Positions 17,183 to 25,584 are shown, counted from the stretch's first letter. The stretch: 41,587 nucleotides of DNA from Actinomadura nitritigenes (GCF_017573545.1 NZ_JAGEOK010000056.1:1-41587); one strand, 5' to 3'. Notes: generated from the sequence alone by a model not told the origin. Numbers and translations: made by a program.

Positions 17183-17207
17183 GGTTGGGTCCCGGAGCGA
17201 CCCAACC
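17183..17207. terminator. Perfect 9-bp inverted repeat, terminator-like
   Basis: GGTTGGGTC (17183-17191) and GACCCAACC (17199-17207) form a perfect 9-bp stem with a 7-base loop, followed by TCTTCGTCTT on the plus strand. It could terminate the rightward operon, or the leftward IS1380 remnant whose stop lies at 17231. It may also belong to the end of that element. Confidence 0.45.
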
Positions 17208-17230
17208 GAGTCTTCGTCTTCGGTGACGGG

Positions 17231-18030
17231 TCATTTGTCGGGCCCGACTGTCGCGTCGGGTGGGCGGGGTTCCACGGGCCCGGGGTTCTCCTTCCTGGTG
17301 TTGACGGGACGGTTTGTGCTCGGGAGCATCTGCAGCCGGGTGATCGCGGTGGTGATGAGGTCGGCCCAGAGCCAGCGGTTACTCAGCCGGAGCCGGAGCC
17401 AGCTGCCGCCGCGGGCCAGGCGCCCGGCGGCGGAGAAGATCCGCAGCCGCAGGCGTTTGGGTTCCCAGGTGCCGGCCGGGTGGCCGGTCAGGGCGAGCAT
17501 CTGGGCCCAGACAGTCAGGTCGGTGGCCGGCGCCACGAGTGCGAGCCGGATCTGGTTGGCGGCGTCGTGCAGGGGCAGGTTGCGCAGGCCAAGTGTCCTT
17601 GGCGCTGCGGATGCGGTCTTCGCAGCGCGCCCACCGACCAGGGCCCAGGCCCGCCGGCGTGCCTGGGCCCGCGCTGCGCGGATCGCCCGCAATGCCACCG
17701 GCCCGGCCTGGGACAGGGTCTTGACCAGCCGCGACACCGTCGGATCGGAGGCCACCGGTCGAACAACTCCGGCAAGGACCGCAGCACCGCTACGTCGGCC
17801 CGGCAGTCTCCGCCCAGCGCCAGCGTCACCGCCAGGTCCGTCACGATCTTCCTCGGATCGTGCACCGCCCGCCACCGCGACAGCGCCGGTGACAGGCCCT
17901 GGTCCGGGCCCGTCACCCGCAGCGCCTCGATCAGCAGCAGGCCACCCGCCTGGGAGACGATCCCCGCACCGTGCCCGGACACCACGATCTTGACCTTGCG
18001 GCCGGTAGTCTTCACTTGGAAAGTGCTCAC
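17231..18030 (-). pseudogene. IS1380-family transposase remnant with the catalytic core deleted
   Basis: On the minus strand, the start region (18030 to about 17765) reads GGLLLIEALRVTGPDQGLSP and RKIVTDLAVTLALGGDC, typical of the IS1380 N-terminus. After a frameshift near 17760 comes VASDPTVSRLVKTLSQAG. At about 17640 the sequence jumps to ARCEDRIRSAKDT, and after another frameshift near 17590 to LRNLPLHDAANQIRLAL and WEPKRLRLRIFSAAGRLA, the conserved C-terminus. Roughly 200 residues including the DDE core are missing. It is an old, non-functional element separating locus A from the next insertion-sequence region. The terminal inverted repeats could not be located with confidence. Confidence 0.75.
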
Positions 18031-18170
18031 TGGTGGAAACGCCGGGGAGGGGCATTGATCCGCACCTGAGTGGATTCGCCTCGGCCTTCAGTGGGCCCCG
18101 GGTTGTGCCTATGAACGGCTGCTGTGGGCAGGGTCGGTCTGTCGGTGCGGCGTTCTTCAGGGGGCGGTCG

Positions 18171-18361
18171 TAGGATGGCGCGCCGTGGATCTGACAGCCG
18201 AACACCTCGTTTCGCCCGTTGTCGATGCCGGCCAGTCGCCCGTTCCCGATCTCGTCCGCCTTACCGGTCAGCCTTGTCCGCTGTGCGGTGAGCTGGTCAG
18301 GCAGGTGACGCGGGCGGGCAACGACCTGCAGGTGCTCCGGCCCTGCGGGTGCGTGGTCTAG
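18171..18361 (+). CDS. Small Cys-containing protein with a leaderless start
   Basis: A TAGGAT box at 18171-18176 matches the actinobacterial -10 consensus. GTG 18185 follows eight bases later, about where transcription should begin, so translation would be leaderless. The coding part is 18185-18361 and encodes 58 residues beginning MDLTAEHLVSPVVDAGQ. Four cysteines occur as CPLCG near residue 31 and PCGC near residue 54, spaced like a small zinc-binding knuckle. I do not recognise the family. The promoter-start geometry and GC3 bias argue for a real gene, but shortness keeps confidence low. It lies between two insertion-sequence remnants. Confidence 0.4.
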
Positions 18362-18466
18362 CAGGTAGGGGGTGGTCGGCCCCGGCTAGGGGAGAGGGAT
18401 CGACGCAGCCGTTGTCGGCCCGCTCGGTCCCGGCCGGTAGTGGCGCCAGTGGCCGGAGCCCGCAGG

Positions 18467-18970
18467 TCACGAGTCGGCGAAAGCCAGCAGAGTCACGGTG
18501 GCGCTGTTACCGATCCCGACGACCGCCCGGTCGAAGTCGTGCCCGGTCACCGGGTTCGACATGAAATCGGCCGAGAAGTCGCCGTGCCCCCAGCACCAGG
18601 CGGAATAGGCGACGTTGGTCCACCAGCGGGTCTTTGTACCCAAGGTGTCAACAACGCACTGAAGGGCCGTCTGTGCGGTCTCGATGCTCCAGGGGCCTCT
18701 CGTGCCGCCGTGAGCGAGGTCGGTGGTGCAGGTGTGCACGAGGAACGGAACGATCTGCGCCGCCGTGACCGACAGTTCAGTCAGCGCCCTGGTCAGTTGA
18801 GGCACGGTCGTGGGGGTCTCGGGAGTGACGTACTCTCCGCGATCGAAGTCCGGGTCGAGCAAGATCGGCAGCAGCAATTCGGCAGGTGTCTGACGAGGGT
18901 CTGCTCCGACCTGGACGCGGATGAACTGTCGGCCGGGCTCTGCGGTCAGCGGTTCGAGCAGTTCGGCCAT
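18467..18970 (-). CDS. Hypothetical protein, possibly 5'-truncated by an IS481 insertion
   Basis: From ATG 18970 the product is 167 residues (MAELLEPLTAEPGRQFIRVQ onward). The longer open frame to 19087 would run into the IS481 end at about 19012 and is not credible. GAGG lies directly against the ATG, a poor spacing, so the true N-terminus may have been lost to the insertion. The protein is acidic and Trp-rich near its C-terminus (WWTNVAYSAWCWGHGDF) and ends with VVGIGNSATVTLLAFADS. There is no signal peptide or membrane segment. I do not recognise the family, and no operon partner is present. Confidence 0.4.
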   Translation of the reverse strand: MAELLEPLTAEPGRQFIRVQVGADPRQTPAELLLPILLDPDFDRGEYVTPETPTTVPQLTRALTELSVTAAQIVPFLVHTCTTDLAHGGTRGPWSIETAQTALQCVVDTLGTKTRWWTNVAYSAWCWGHGDFSADFMSNPVTGHDFDRAVVGIGNSATVTLLAFADS

Positions 18971-19010
18971 CCTCAGCGCTGCAGCCACGGTCCCTAGTTG
19001 TTGCGGGTCA

Positions 19011-20119
19011 TGAGGTTGGTGACACGGGGGTGAGCGTGGCGGGATGAGGAACGGGCCTTCCTGGGCGGCAGGATGAGAAACGACCAAGTACCCCGTCCGC
19101 CGGCAAGAAAGGCCCGTCTGTGGTCCACCGTAACGCGCCGCTGTCCGTGGAGGGCCGCCGTCGGCTCGTCCAGCGTTGCCAGGATCGTCCGATCGCCCAC
19201 GTCGCCGCGGAGATGGGCATCTCCCGGCAGTGGGCCTCCAAGTGGGTCAACCGCTACCGCGAGCACGGCGAGCTGGGGCTGCACGACCGCCCATCGACGC
19301 CGCACCGCCAGCCGACCGCGACCCCGGCGCAGGTGGTGGCCCGGGTCGAGACGATGCGCCGCAAGCACAAGTGGCCGGCGGCCCGCATCGCCTTCGAGTT
19401 GCGGGGCCTGGGCGTGTCGATCAGCCGCCGCACGATCAGCCGACACCTGGCTCACCTGGGCCTGAACCGGCGCCGGTTCATCGACCCGACCGGAGCCTCC
19501 AACCGCGTCCCGCGCCCGATCGTGGCCCGATGGCCGGGCCACATGGTCCACGTCGACGTCAAGAAGGTCGGGCGGATCCCCGACGGCGGCGGCTGGCGGG
19601 TCCACGGCCGAGGCTCGACCGCGGCCAAAGCCGCGGCCCGCGCCAAGAACTCGCAGGCCAAGCACTCCGGTGCCCGTGCCGGGTAAGTCTACCTGCACTC
19701 GGCCGTGGACGGCTTCTCCCGCCTGGCTTACACCGAGGCCCTGCCGGACGAGAAGGCTGCCACCGCGATCGCGTTCATGCACCGGGTCAGGGCGTTCTTT
19801 GCCGCGCACGGCATCATCCACATCCAGCGGATCGTCACTGACAACGGCTCGTGCTACCGCGCTGGCGACTTCGCCACCGTGCTGCACGGGGCCCGGCACC
19901 AGCGCATCAGCCCCTACACCCCCCGCCACAACGGCAAGGTGGAGCGCTACAACCGCATCCTGGCCGAGGAATTCCTCTACGCCCGTATCTGGACCTCCGA
20001 GCAACAAAGGAGCGAGGCGCTGCACGTGTGGAACGTGCACTACAAGTACCATCGGCCTCACACTGCCGCCGGGAATAGGCCACCAGCCGCACGCCTCCAC
20101 GCAGGCGTCACCAACCTCC
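19011..20119 (+). mobile_element. IS481-family insertion sequence, nearly intact
   Basis: GAGGTTGGTGAC at 19012-19023 is matched by its reverse complement GTCACCAACCTC at 20107-20118. This gives a 1.1-kb element with 12-bp terminal inverted repeats around one transposase frame. As in related elements, the right repeat lies inside the last codons of the transposase. A target-site duplication is not obvious. The left end abuts a hypothetical gene; the right end abuts a truncated VOC gene, which fits either insertion into it or a later deletion. Confidence 0.75.
19120..20118 (+). pseudogene. IS481 transposase with a single nonsense codon
   Basis: GTG 19120 opens a frame with an N-terminal HTH (HVAAEMGISRQWASKWVNRY, residues about 25-45), a second helix region (PAARIAFELRGLGVSISRRT) and an rve/DDE core: MVHVDVKKVGRIPDGGG, IVTDNGSCYRAGDF and PYTPRHNGKVERYNRILAEE, supplying both Asp residues and the Glu. 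At 19684-19686 a TAA interrupts the frame exactly where relatives have Tyr before VYLHSAVDGFSR, and the frame continues unchanged afterwards. A single substitution thus inactivates it; readthrough or a sequencing error would restore it. It is much younger than the other elements here. Confidence 0.75.
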
Positions 20120-20162
20120 AGGCCTCATACACCTATGTCGTCCAGGACCGCCCCGAGGCGAC

Positions 20163-20357
20163 CGGTGCGTTCGATTCCACCACCGACCAGGGCATGCACC
20201 TTTCCTCTACACCGTCGATCCCGACGGCATCAGCATCGAAATCATCTGGCGCGTCCCCGACGGGGATTGGGGCTACGACGCGCCGTTGAGGCGGTGTCCC
20301 CTCGACCGGTGGCGCGCCAAGCGTGCCACCGGCGCCGCCGCAGGCGTCCCCGTCTGA
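20163..20357 (+). pseudogene. C-terminal remnant of a VOC/glyoxalase-family protein
   Basis: A forward frame ending with TGA at 20355-20357 reads FHHRPGHAPFLYTVDPDGIS followed by IEIIWRVPDGDWGYDAPL. The motif with YTVDPDG and IE, carrying the second metal-ligand Glu, is characteristic of the last beta-alpha-beta unit of vicinal-oxygen-chelate proteins such as extradiol dioxygenases and glyoxalases. No upstream N-terminal half remains because the IS481 element begins immediately before. It may be a former member of the neighbouring catabolic locus. The exact left limit of the remnant is uncertain. Confidence 0.55.
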
Positions 20358-20410
20358 TTCCCTCCGGGCGCCCGGTGGCGCCGGCTTCCGCTCGACGCCG
20401 CGGCCTGCCG

Positions 20411-20464
20411 GGCGTGGATGGTCTCGAGGCCACCGCATGGAGGGGCACCGAGACCATCCACGCC
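20411..20464. terminator. 16-bp perfect inverted repeat after the VOC remnant
   Basis: GGCGTGGATGGTCTCG (20411-20426) pairs perfectly with CGAGACCATCCACGCC (20449-20464) over a 22-base loop. It lies 54 bases past the VOC stop codon and 75 bases before the operator of the transporter operon. This suits a terminator that insulates locus B from upstream transcription. Confidence 0.55.
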
Positions 20465-20538
20465 GGTGGCCCTGGTCGGAAGAGTGCGGCGCAGGCCCTT
20501 GTCGTGGCGGTGAAGTGGGTCGTACAGTGCCATCTACG

Positions 20539-20566
20539 GTTTTATAGACCGAGTGGTATGTAAAAC
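20539..20566. promoter_or_regulatory. 28-bp palindromic operator, copy 1 (transporter operon)
   Basis: Outer arms GTTTTAT and GTAAAAC surround an inner ACC/GGT pair (AGACC, GAGT, GGTAT), a 28-bp imperfect palindrome of TetR-operator size. It shares length, arms and core with the sites at 33625 and 33774. It overlaps a possible -10 box (TATAGA, 20543-20548) and lies about 100 bases before the first transporter gene. A second small palindrome (TTCTGC, C, GCAGAA; 20567-20579) adjoins it. Confidence 0.7.
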
Positions 20567-20668
20567 TTCTGCCGCAGAAACAGGAGGTCAGGCGGTGTCG
20601 GTGCGGTCGCCTCGCCTTCCTTTCGCTCGTCCGGCGGAGGCTCGGCCCGGGCGGAATCGGAGGTCCTG

Positions 20669-21451
20669 ATGCTGGATATCGACCGGCTTCTCGTCGCTTA
20701 CGGGGCCCGTGAACCCGTGATCAGAGAGGTGTCTCTGCAGGTCGGCGACGCCGGAGTGGTCGCGCTGCTGGGAAGTAACGGTGCGGGGAAGACCACGCTG
20801 ATGCGTGCGATCTCCGGAACGCTGCCGCTGTACGGCGGGGCGGTGCGCGGCGGATCCATCCGTTTTCTCGACCGACCTGTCGAGAAGTCGAGCCCGGCGG
20901 CGATCGTCCGCAGCGGCCTCGTCCAGGTCCCCGAGGGCAGGCACGTCTTCGGGGCGCTGAGCGTGGCCGACAACCTGGCCGCCGGGGCGCTGCCGGTCAG
21001 GTCGCGGACGGAGCGCGAGAAGGCGGGTAAGCATGTGCTCGAGTTGTTCCCGCGCCTCGCGGAGCGGCTGAAGCAGCCCGCGGGCACCCTCTCCGGAGGC
21101 GAGCAGCAGATGCTCGCCATCGGGCGGGCGCTGATGTCGAGGCCGAAGCTGCTCCTGCTGGACGAGCCCTCGCTCGGGCTCGCGCCGCGGCTCGTCGAGG
21201 TCATCGCCGAGACCGTCCGGAACATCAGCCGCGAGGGCGTTCCCGTCCTGCTGGTCGAGCAGAACGCGGCCATGGCGCTCTCCCTGGCGAAGTCGGCCTA
21301 CGTGCTGGAACTCGGGCAGGTGGTGCTGCAGGGCGCTGCGGACGAACTGGCCGCCAGCGACGAGGTCCGGCGCCTGTACCTCGGGGAGTCCGCGGGCGGG
21401 ACCGTCCGAGAGGCCGTGCCCGTGCCCGCACTGAGCAGGTGGGACGGATGA
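20669..21451 (+). CDS. livF: Branched-chain amino acid-type ABC transporter ATPase (LivF)
   Basis: A protein of 260 residues whose ATG follows GGAGGT. LivF features: Walker A GSNGAGKTT near residue 36, Q-loop and EGRHVFGALSVADNL, signature LSGGEQQMLAIGRAL, Walker B KLLLLDEPSLGLAP and the conserved LVEQNAAMALSLAKSAYVLE with the switch region. It energises uptake of hydrophobic amino acids or, in many actinobacterial catabolic clusters, of organic acids. It is first of five transporter genes, with ATGA overlaps to the next two. A 28-bp operator about 100 bases upstream suggests TetR control. The operon order F-G-H-M-K differs from the enteric order. Confidence 0.92.
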   Translation: MLDIDRLLVAYGAREPVIREVSLQVGDAGVVALLGSNGAGKTTLMRAISGTLPLYGGAVRGGSIRFLDRPVEKSSPAAIVRSGLVQVPEGRHVFGALSVADNLAAGALPVRSRTEREKAGKHVLELFPRLAERLKQPAGTLSGGEQQMLAIGRALMSRPKLLLLDEPSLGLAPRLVEVIAETVRNISREGVPVLLVEQNAAMALSLAKSAYVLELGQVVLQGAADELAASDEVRRLYLGESAGGTVREAVPVPALSRWDG

Positions 21452-22293
21452 CCGCGCGGTTGCGCATCGAGGGCGTGAGTGTGCTGTTCAGCGGGTTGCG
21501 CGCCCTGGACGACGTGTCGTTCACGGTGGAGCCGGGCACCGTGCACGCCGTGATCGGGCCGAACGGCGCCGGGAAGTCATCGCTGCTCAACACCTTGTGC
21601 GCGATCTATCCTGTGACGTTCGGCCGCATCCTCTTCGGCGACCGGGAGGTCACCGGGCTGCGGCCCGATCGCGTCGCGGGCCTGGGGATCGCCAGGACCT
21701 TCCAGAACATCGTCGTGTCACAGGGCGAGTCGGTGTTCGACAACCTCATGGTGGGACGGCACCGGCTGACCCGTACCGGCGTCATCGGCGCGGCCTTCGG
21801 GCTGGGGCGGCGCGAGGAGCGCGCGCAGCGCGAACGGGTGCGGGAGATCGCCGCGTTCGCCGGCCTGTCGGGCAAGCTGGACGCCCCCGCGTCGCGGCTG
21901 TCCTACGGCGACCTCAAACGGTTGGAGTTCGCGCGGGCGCTGTGCCTGGAGCCGCGCCTGCTGATCCTGGACGAGCCCGTCGCCGGCATGAACGAGGCGG
22001 AGAGCGCCCGGCTCGGGGAACTCGTCTCCGCCGCGCGCGACGCCCTGGACCTGACCATCGTGTTCGTGGAGCACGACATGGGCGTCGTCATGTCGATCGC
22101 CGACCGCGTCACGGTGCTGAACTTCGGCCGGGTGATCGCGGACGGGACGCCCGAGCAGGTGCGGCGCGACCCGGAGGTGATCGGCGCCTACCTCGGCGGT
22201 GACCCCGCCCGGCCCGCCGGCCTCGCGGGCGGGGAGTCCGCGCCCGCCTCGGAACTGGTGGCCGACAGGCTCACGGAGGGGCCTTCCTCATGA
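21448..22293 (+). CDS. livG: Branched-chain amino acid-type ABC transporter ATPase (LivG)
   Basis: A protein of 281 residues. ATG 21448 overlaps the LivF stop (ATGA), preferred over the upstream GTG 21439. LivG features: LRIEGVSVLFSGLRALDDVS, Walker A GPNGAGKSS, ARTFQNIVVSQGESVFDNLM, a signature loop LSYGDLKRLEFARAL, Walker B LLILDEPVAGM and FVEHDMGVVMSIADRV. LSYG replaces the usual LSYGQQ/LSGGQ glutamine-rich form, which is common in this subfamily. The C-terminus extends about 30 residues beyond the standard fold with an Ala/Gly/Pro-rich tail. It is partner to LivF in the same transporter. Confidence 0.92.
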   Translation: MTARLRIEGVSVLFSGLRALDDVSFTVEPGTVHAVIGPNGAGKSSLLNTLCAIYPVTFGRILFGDREVTGLRPDRVAGLGIARTFQNIVVSQGESVFDNLMVGRHRLTRTGVIGAAFGLGRREERAQRERVREIAAFAGLSGKLDAPASRLSYGDLKRLEFARALCLEPRLLILDEPVAGMNEAESARLGELVSAARDALDLTIVFVEHDMGVVMSIADRVTVLNFGRVIADGTPEQVRRDPEVIGAYLGGDPARPAGLAGGESAPASELVADRLTEGPSS

Positions 22294-23180
22294 CCAACCT
22301 GCTGGAGCTGGTGGCGAACGGTGTCTCGCTCGGGCTTCTCTACTCCATGATCACGCTCGGTTTCGTCGTGGTGTACAAGGCGACGCGCGTGGTGAACTTC
22401 GCCTACCCCGCGTTCATGCTGACCGGGGTCTATCTGGTAGCCGTGGCCTCCCCGAAGATGGGGTTCGTCCCCGCCGCGGTGCTCGGGCTGGCCGCCACGG
22501 CGGTGCTGGCGCTGGTGGCGGAACGGCTTCTGGTGTCGCGCGTCAAGGGCGGCGACCACCACGGCATGGCCATCCTCACGATCGGCGTCAACATCGTCGT
22601 CCTGGCGGAGATCAGCCGCCGGCTGCACGAGCGCGTCCTGCCGCTCGGCGCACCCTGGGACGGGCACGTGGTGCATCTCGGGCCGCTCACCCTCCCGCTG
22701 ACCGTCATCATCACCGTGATCCTCATCCCCGTACTGATCGTCGGGATGGCGCTGGTCCTGCGCCTGACCGGCCTCGGCCTGGCCGTCCGGGCGTCCGTGC
22801 AGGACGCCGAGGGCGCGACCCTGATCGGGGTGCGGCTGCGGCGCGTGTCGGCGGGCGCGTGGGCGGTGTCGGGCGTGCTGGCGACGGTCGCGGGCATCGG
22901 CCTCGCCTCCTTCCCCAACCCCGGCGTCAGCCTCAGCATGGAGACCGTCGCCCTCACCGCCTTCCCCGCCGCGATCATCGGCGGCCTGGACTCGCTCGGC
23001 GGCGCCGTCGCGGGCGGCCTGATCGTCGGCATGGTCCAGGTGCTGGCGGCGGGCTACCAGGACGAGTTGTCCTTCCTCGGCCTCGGCCTCGGGGACGTCG
23101 GCGCCTACGTGGTCATGCTCGTGATCCTGCTCTGGCGGCCGTCCGGGCTGTTCGGCACCAAGGAGGTCGGCCGTGTTTGA
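22290..23180 (+). CDS. livH: Branched-chain amino acid-type ABC transporter permease (LivH)
   Basis: A protein of 296 residues with an ATGA overlap to LivG. Eight or so hydrophobic segments are visible, beginning NGVSLGLLYSMITLGFVVVY. Family motifs include YKATRVVNFAYPAFMLTGVY, GLAVRASVQDAEGATLIGV (the ATPase-coupling loop) and FPAAIIGGLDSLGGAVAGGL. It forms the membrane channel with LivM. The strictly coupled gene order indicates one polycistronic transporter message. Confidence 0.92.
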   Translation: MTNLLELVANGVSLGLLYSMITLGFVVVYKATRVVNFAYPAFMLTGVYLVAVASPKMGFVPAAVLGLAATAVLALVAERLLVSRVKGGDHHGMAILTIGVNIVVLAEISRRLHERVLPLGAPWDGHVVHLGPLTLPLTVIITVILIPVLIVGMALVLRLTGLGLAVRASVQDAEGATLIGVRLRRVSAGAWAVSGVLATVAGIGLASFPNPGVSLSMETVALTAFPAAIIGGLDSLGGAVAGGLIVGMVQVLAAGYQDELSFLGLGLGDVGAYVVMLVILLWRPSGLFGTKEVGRV

Positions 23181-24249
23181 GAAGATCATCCGGCGCCGGG
23201 CAGCGGTCGGCACCGCCGTCGCGGCGGTCGTCCTGCTCGTACTGCCCCTGTACGTCGGCGGGTTCTGGCTGCGCGTCGGGCTTTTCGCGATGGCCGCAGC
23301 GATGGGCGCCATCGGCCTCACGCTGCTGTTCGGCGCAGCGGGCCAGCTGTCGCTCGGCCACGCCTTCTTCATCGCGCTCGGCACCTACGGCTACGCGTTC
23401 CTGTCGGGCGACGACCGTGGCAAGGTCCACGGGCTGGGCCTGCCGCCCCTGCTCTCGGCGGTGCTGGCGGTGCTGCTCGCGGGCGTCGCGGGGCTGCTGT
23501 TCAGCCCGGTGGCGAGCCGGCTGCGCGGTGTGTACCTGGGGATCGCCTCGCTCGGGCTGGTCTTTCTCGGGCACCACCTGCTGCTGAACCTGCCGTCGGT
23601 GACCGGCGGTTACGACGGCCGGTCGGTGGCGCCGTTCTCGATCGCCGGGTACGAGTTCTCCGACGCGTCCGGGCTGGTGATCGCCGGAGTCCCCTTCGGC
23701 GCCGTCGAGCACCTGTGGTACCTGTTCCTCCTGCTGATCGCGGGCGCGGTACTGGTGGCGCGGAACGTGCTGAAGGGCCGGCCCGGAAGGGCCTTCCGGC
23801 TCATGCGCGACAGCGAGATCGCGGCGGCGTCCATGGGGGTGGACGTGCAGCGCGCCAAGGCCGCGGCGTTCGTGCTGTCCTCGATGTACGCCGGCCTCGG
23901 CGGGGTCATGACCGCGCTGGCCTTCCAGCGGGCGATCCCCGACTACTTCGACCTGAACCTGTCCATCGACGTGCTGGTCATGGTCGTCCTGGGCGGCCTC
24001 GGCTCGGTCGGCGGCGCCATCGCGGGGGCGACTTTCGTCACCGGGCTGCCGCTGGTCCTGAGCAAGTACGCCGACGCGCTGCCGCTCGTGGTGGCCAGCG
24101 GGCAGAACGGAGGCCTGGACGCCTCCCTCGCCGCGAAGTTCGCCTACGGGGCGCTCGTCGCCGTCGTCGTGCTGAGACACGGCCGCTCGCTGCGGTCGCT
24201 CCGCCCGCTGCGCAGGCGGGCGGCGGCCTCCGAACCGGCCCCGGCCTGA
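23173..24249 (+). CDS. livM: Branched-chain amino acid-type ABC transporter permease (LivM)
   Basis: A protein of 358 residues from GTG 23173, overlapping LivH by eight bases. Hydrophobic segments and LivM motifs are clear: GLTLLFGAAGQLSLGHAFFI, the coupling loop RAFRLMRDSEIAAASMGVDV and VMVVLGGLGSVGGAIAGATF. The N-terminus is short and the C-terminus ends with a basic Arg-rich tail (RSLRSLRPLRRRAAA). It pairs with LivH. About 90 bases separate it from the binding-protein gene, which has its own Shine-Dalgarno. Confidence 0.92.
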   Translation: MFEKIIRRRAAVGTAVAAVVLLVLPLYVGGFWLRVGLFAMAAAMGAIGLTLLFGAAGQLSLGHAFFIALGTYGYAFLSGDDRGKVHGLGLPPLLSAVLAVLLAGVAGLLFSPVASRLRGVYLGIASLGLVFLGHHLLLNLPSVTGGYDGRSVAPFSIAGYEFSDASGLVIAGVPFGAVEHLWYLFLLLIAGAVLVARNVLKGRPGRAFRLMRDSEIAAASMGVDVQRAKAAAFVLSSMYAGLGGVMTALAFQRAIPDYFDLNLSIDVLVMVVLGGLGSVGGAIAGATFVTGLPLVLSKYADALPLVVASGQNGGLDASLAAKFAYGALVAVVVLRHGRSLRSLRPLRRRAAASEPAPA

Positions 24250-24339
24250 GGGCCGCGGCCGCCGAACGACCGCCCGCGGAAACCGATCACCCCACCCACG
24301 AACCGTTCGTGATCCCCCTGTGTTCCGAGGAGAACAGCC

Positions 24340-25584
24340 ATGTCCATGAGCCACCGAAGCAGGGTCGCGGCGAGCGCAGCCGCCGCGGTCGCGCTGGCCC
24401 TGTCACTGACGAACTGCTCGACCCGCGGCGGCGGCGACGCCGCGGCGGGCGTCGACAAGAGCACCATCAAGCTGGGCGTCCTAGTCGACCTGTCGGGCCC
24501 GCTGGCCGGCAGCGGCAAGACCGTCCTGCAGGCCCACCAGATGGCCGTCGAGGAGATCAACAAGGCCGGCGGCGTGTGCGGGCGCAGGCTCGAACTGGTC
24601 GTCCGCGACGACGGCTACGACCCGCAGAAGGCCGTCACCGCCTACGACGAAGTCGAGCCCCAGGTCGTCGGCTTCCTCAACATCTACGGCTCCGCGGTCA
24701 TCGCCGCCCTTCGCGACAAGATCGACCAGAAGGGGGTGCTGTCCGGGCTGACCAGCTTCTCCTCAGCGCTGCTGGGCGACGAGCACCTGATCGTGATGGG
24801 CTCGACCTACGACATCCAGATGATCAACGGGGTGGACTGGCTGGTCCGCCACAACAAGGTCAAGAAGGGTGACAAAGTCGGGCACATCTACCTACAGGGC
24901 GACTTTGGGGGCAACAGCTACAAGGGCAGCACGTTCGCGGCGAAGCAGCTCGGGCTCACCCTGATCGGGCAGCAGATCAAGCCCACCGATAGCGATTTGA
25001 CCAGCCAGGTCAACGCGCTAAAGGCGGCCGGGGTCAAGGCGGTCCTGATCGACGCCACCTCCAAGCAGACGGCCTCGGCGGCCTCGGTGATGAAGGCGAG
25101 CGGGCTGAACGTGCCGATCATGGGCAACGTGTCGTCCTGGGGGACGAGCATCCTGTCGACCTCGGCGAAGTCGGCGATGATCGGTAACTACCAGCGGATG
25201 AGTCCGATGGGGTCGCTCGGCGGGACGGCGGAGGCCAACCGCAAGCTGGCCGCCGCGTGGAAGGCCAAGTACGGCGCGACCCGGCCCGAGTCCGACTACG
25301 CAGTGGTGCACGCCTACACGCTGACCCATCTCTACACGAAGATCATCTCGGGGGCCTGCGACGACCTGAGCCGGTCCGCCCTGGTCAAGGCGCGGAGCAA
25401 GGTCAAGGACTTCGAGATGCCGGGTCTGCTGCCGCCGCAGGACCTCTCCGACCCGGCGCAGCCGACGACCCGGCAGAGCCAGGTGCAGAAGATCGACCCG
25501 GCGGCGCTGGCCGGCCTCGGGACCGAGGAGGACTTCCGCGCGTCCGCCACCGCGAACGCCTACAAGATCGAGCCCGCGGGCTGA
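24340..25584 (+). CDS. Periplasmic-binding-protein-type lipoprotein for the Liv-like transporter
   Basis: A protein of 414 residues; ATG follows GAGGAGA. A signal sequence ends in lipobox LTNC with Cys26. The mature part shows Peripla_BP_6 features: IKLGVLVDLSGPLAGSGKTV, LQAHQMAVEEINKAGGVCGR, LELVVRDDGYDPQKAVTAYD and DSDLTSQVNALKAAGVKAVL. In this fold the ligand is held by backbone and charged residues that cannot be assigned here, so the substrate is open. The surrounding genes suggest a carboxylic acid that is later CoA-activated rather than leucine. It is the last gene of the operon, closed by a strong bidirectional hairpin. Confidence 0.9.
   Translation: MSMSHRSRVAASAAAAVALALSLTNCSTRGGGDAAAGVDKSTIKLGVLVDLSGPLAGSGKTVLQAHQMAVEEINKAGGVCGRRLELVVRDDGYDPQKAVTAYDEVEPQVVGFLNIYGSAVIAALRDKIDQKGVLSGLTSFSSALLGDEHLIVMGSTYDIQMINGVDWLVRHNKVKKGDKVGHIYLQGDFGGNSYKGSTFAAKQLGLTLIGQQIKPTDSDLTSQVNALKAAGVKAVLIDATSKQTASAASVMKASGLNVPIMGNVSSWGTSILSTSAKSAMIGNYQRMSPMGSLGGTAEANRKLAAAWKAKYGATRPESDYAVVHAYTLTHLYTKIISGACDDLSRSALVKARSKVKDFEMPGLLPPQDLSDPAQPTTRQSQVQKIDPAALAGLGTEEDFRASATANAYKIEPAG

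Noticed and set aside
22188..24354. Reverse open frames of about 400 codons opposite livH and livM
   Set aside because: The products are His/Asp/Arg-rich shadows of membrane-protein codons; the plus-strand permeases are unambiguous.
20669..25584. Assignment of the Liv-type transporter to leucine, isoleucine and valine uptake
   Set aside because: The genomic context is acyl-CoA catabolism with shared operators; the family name alone does not fix the substrate.
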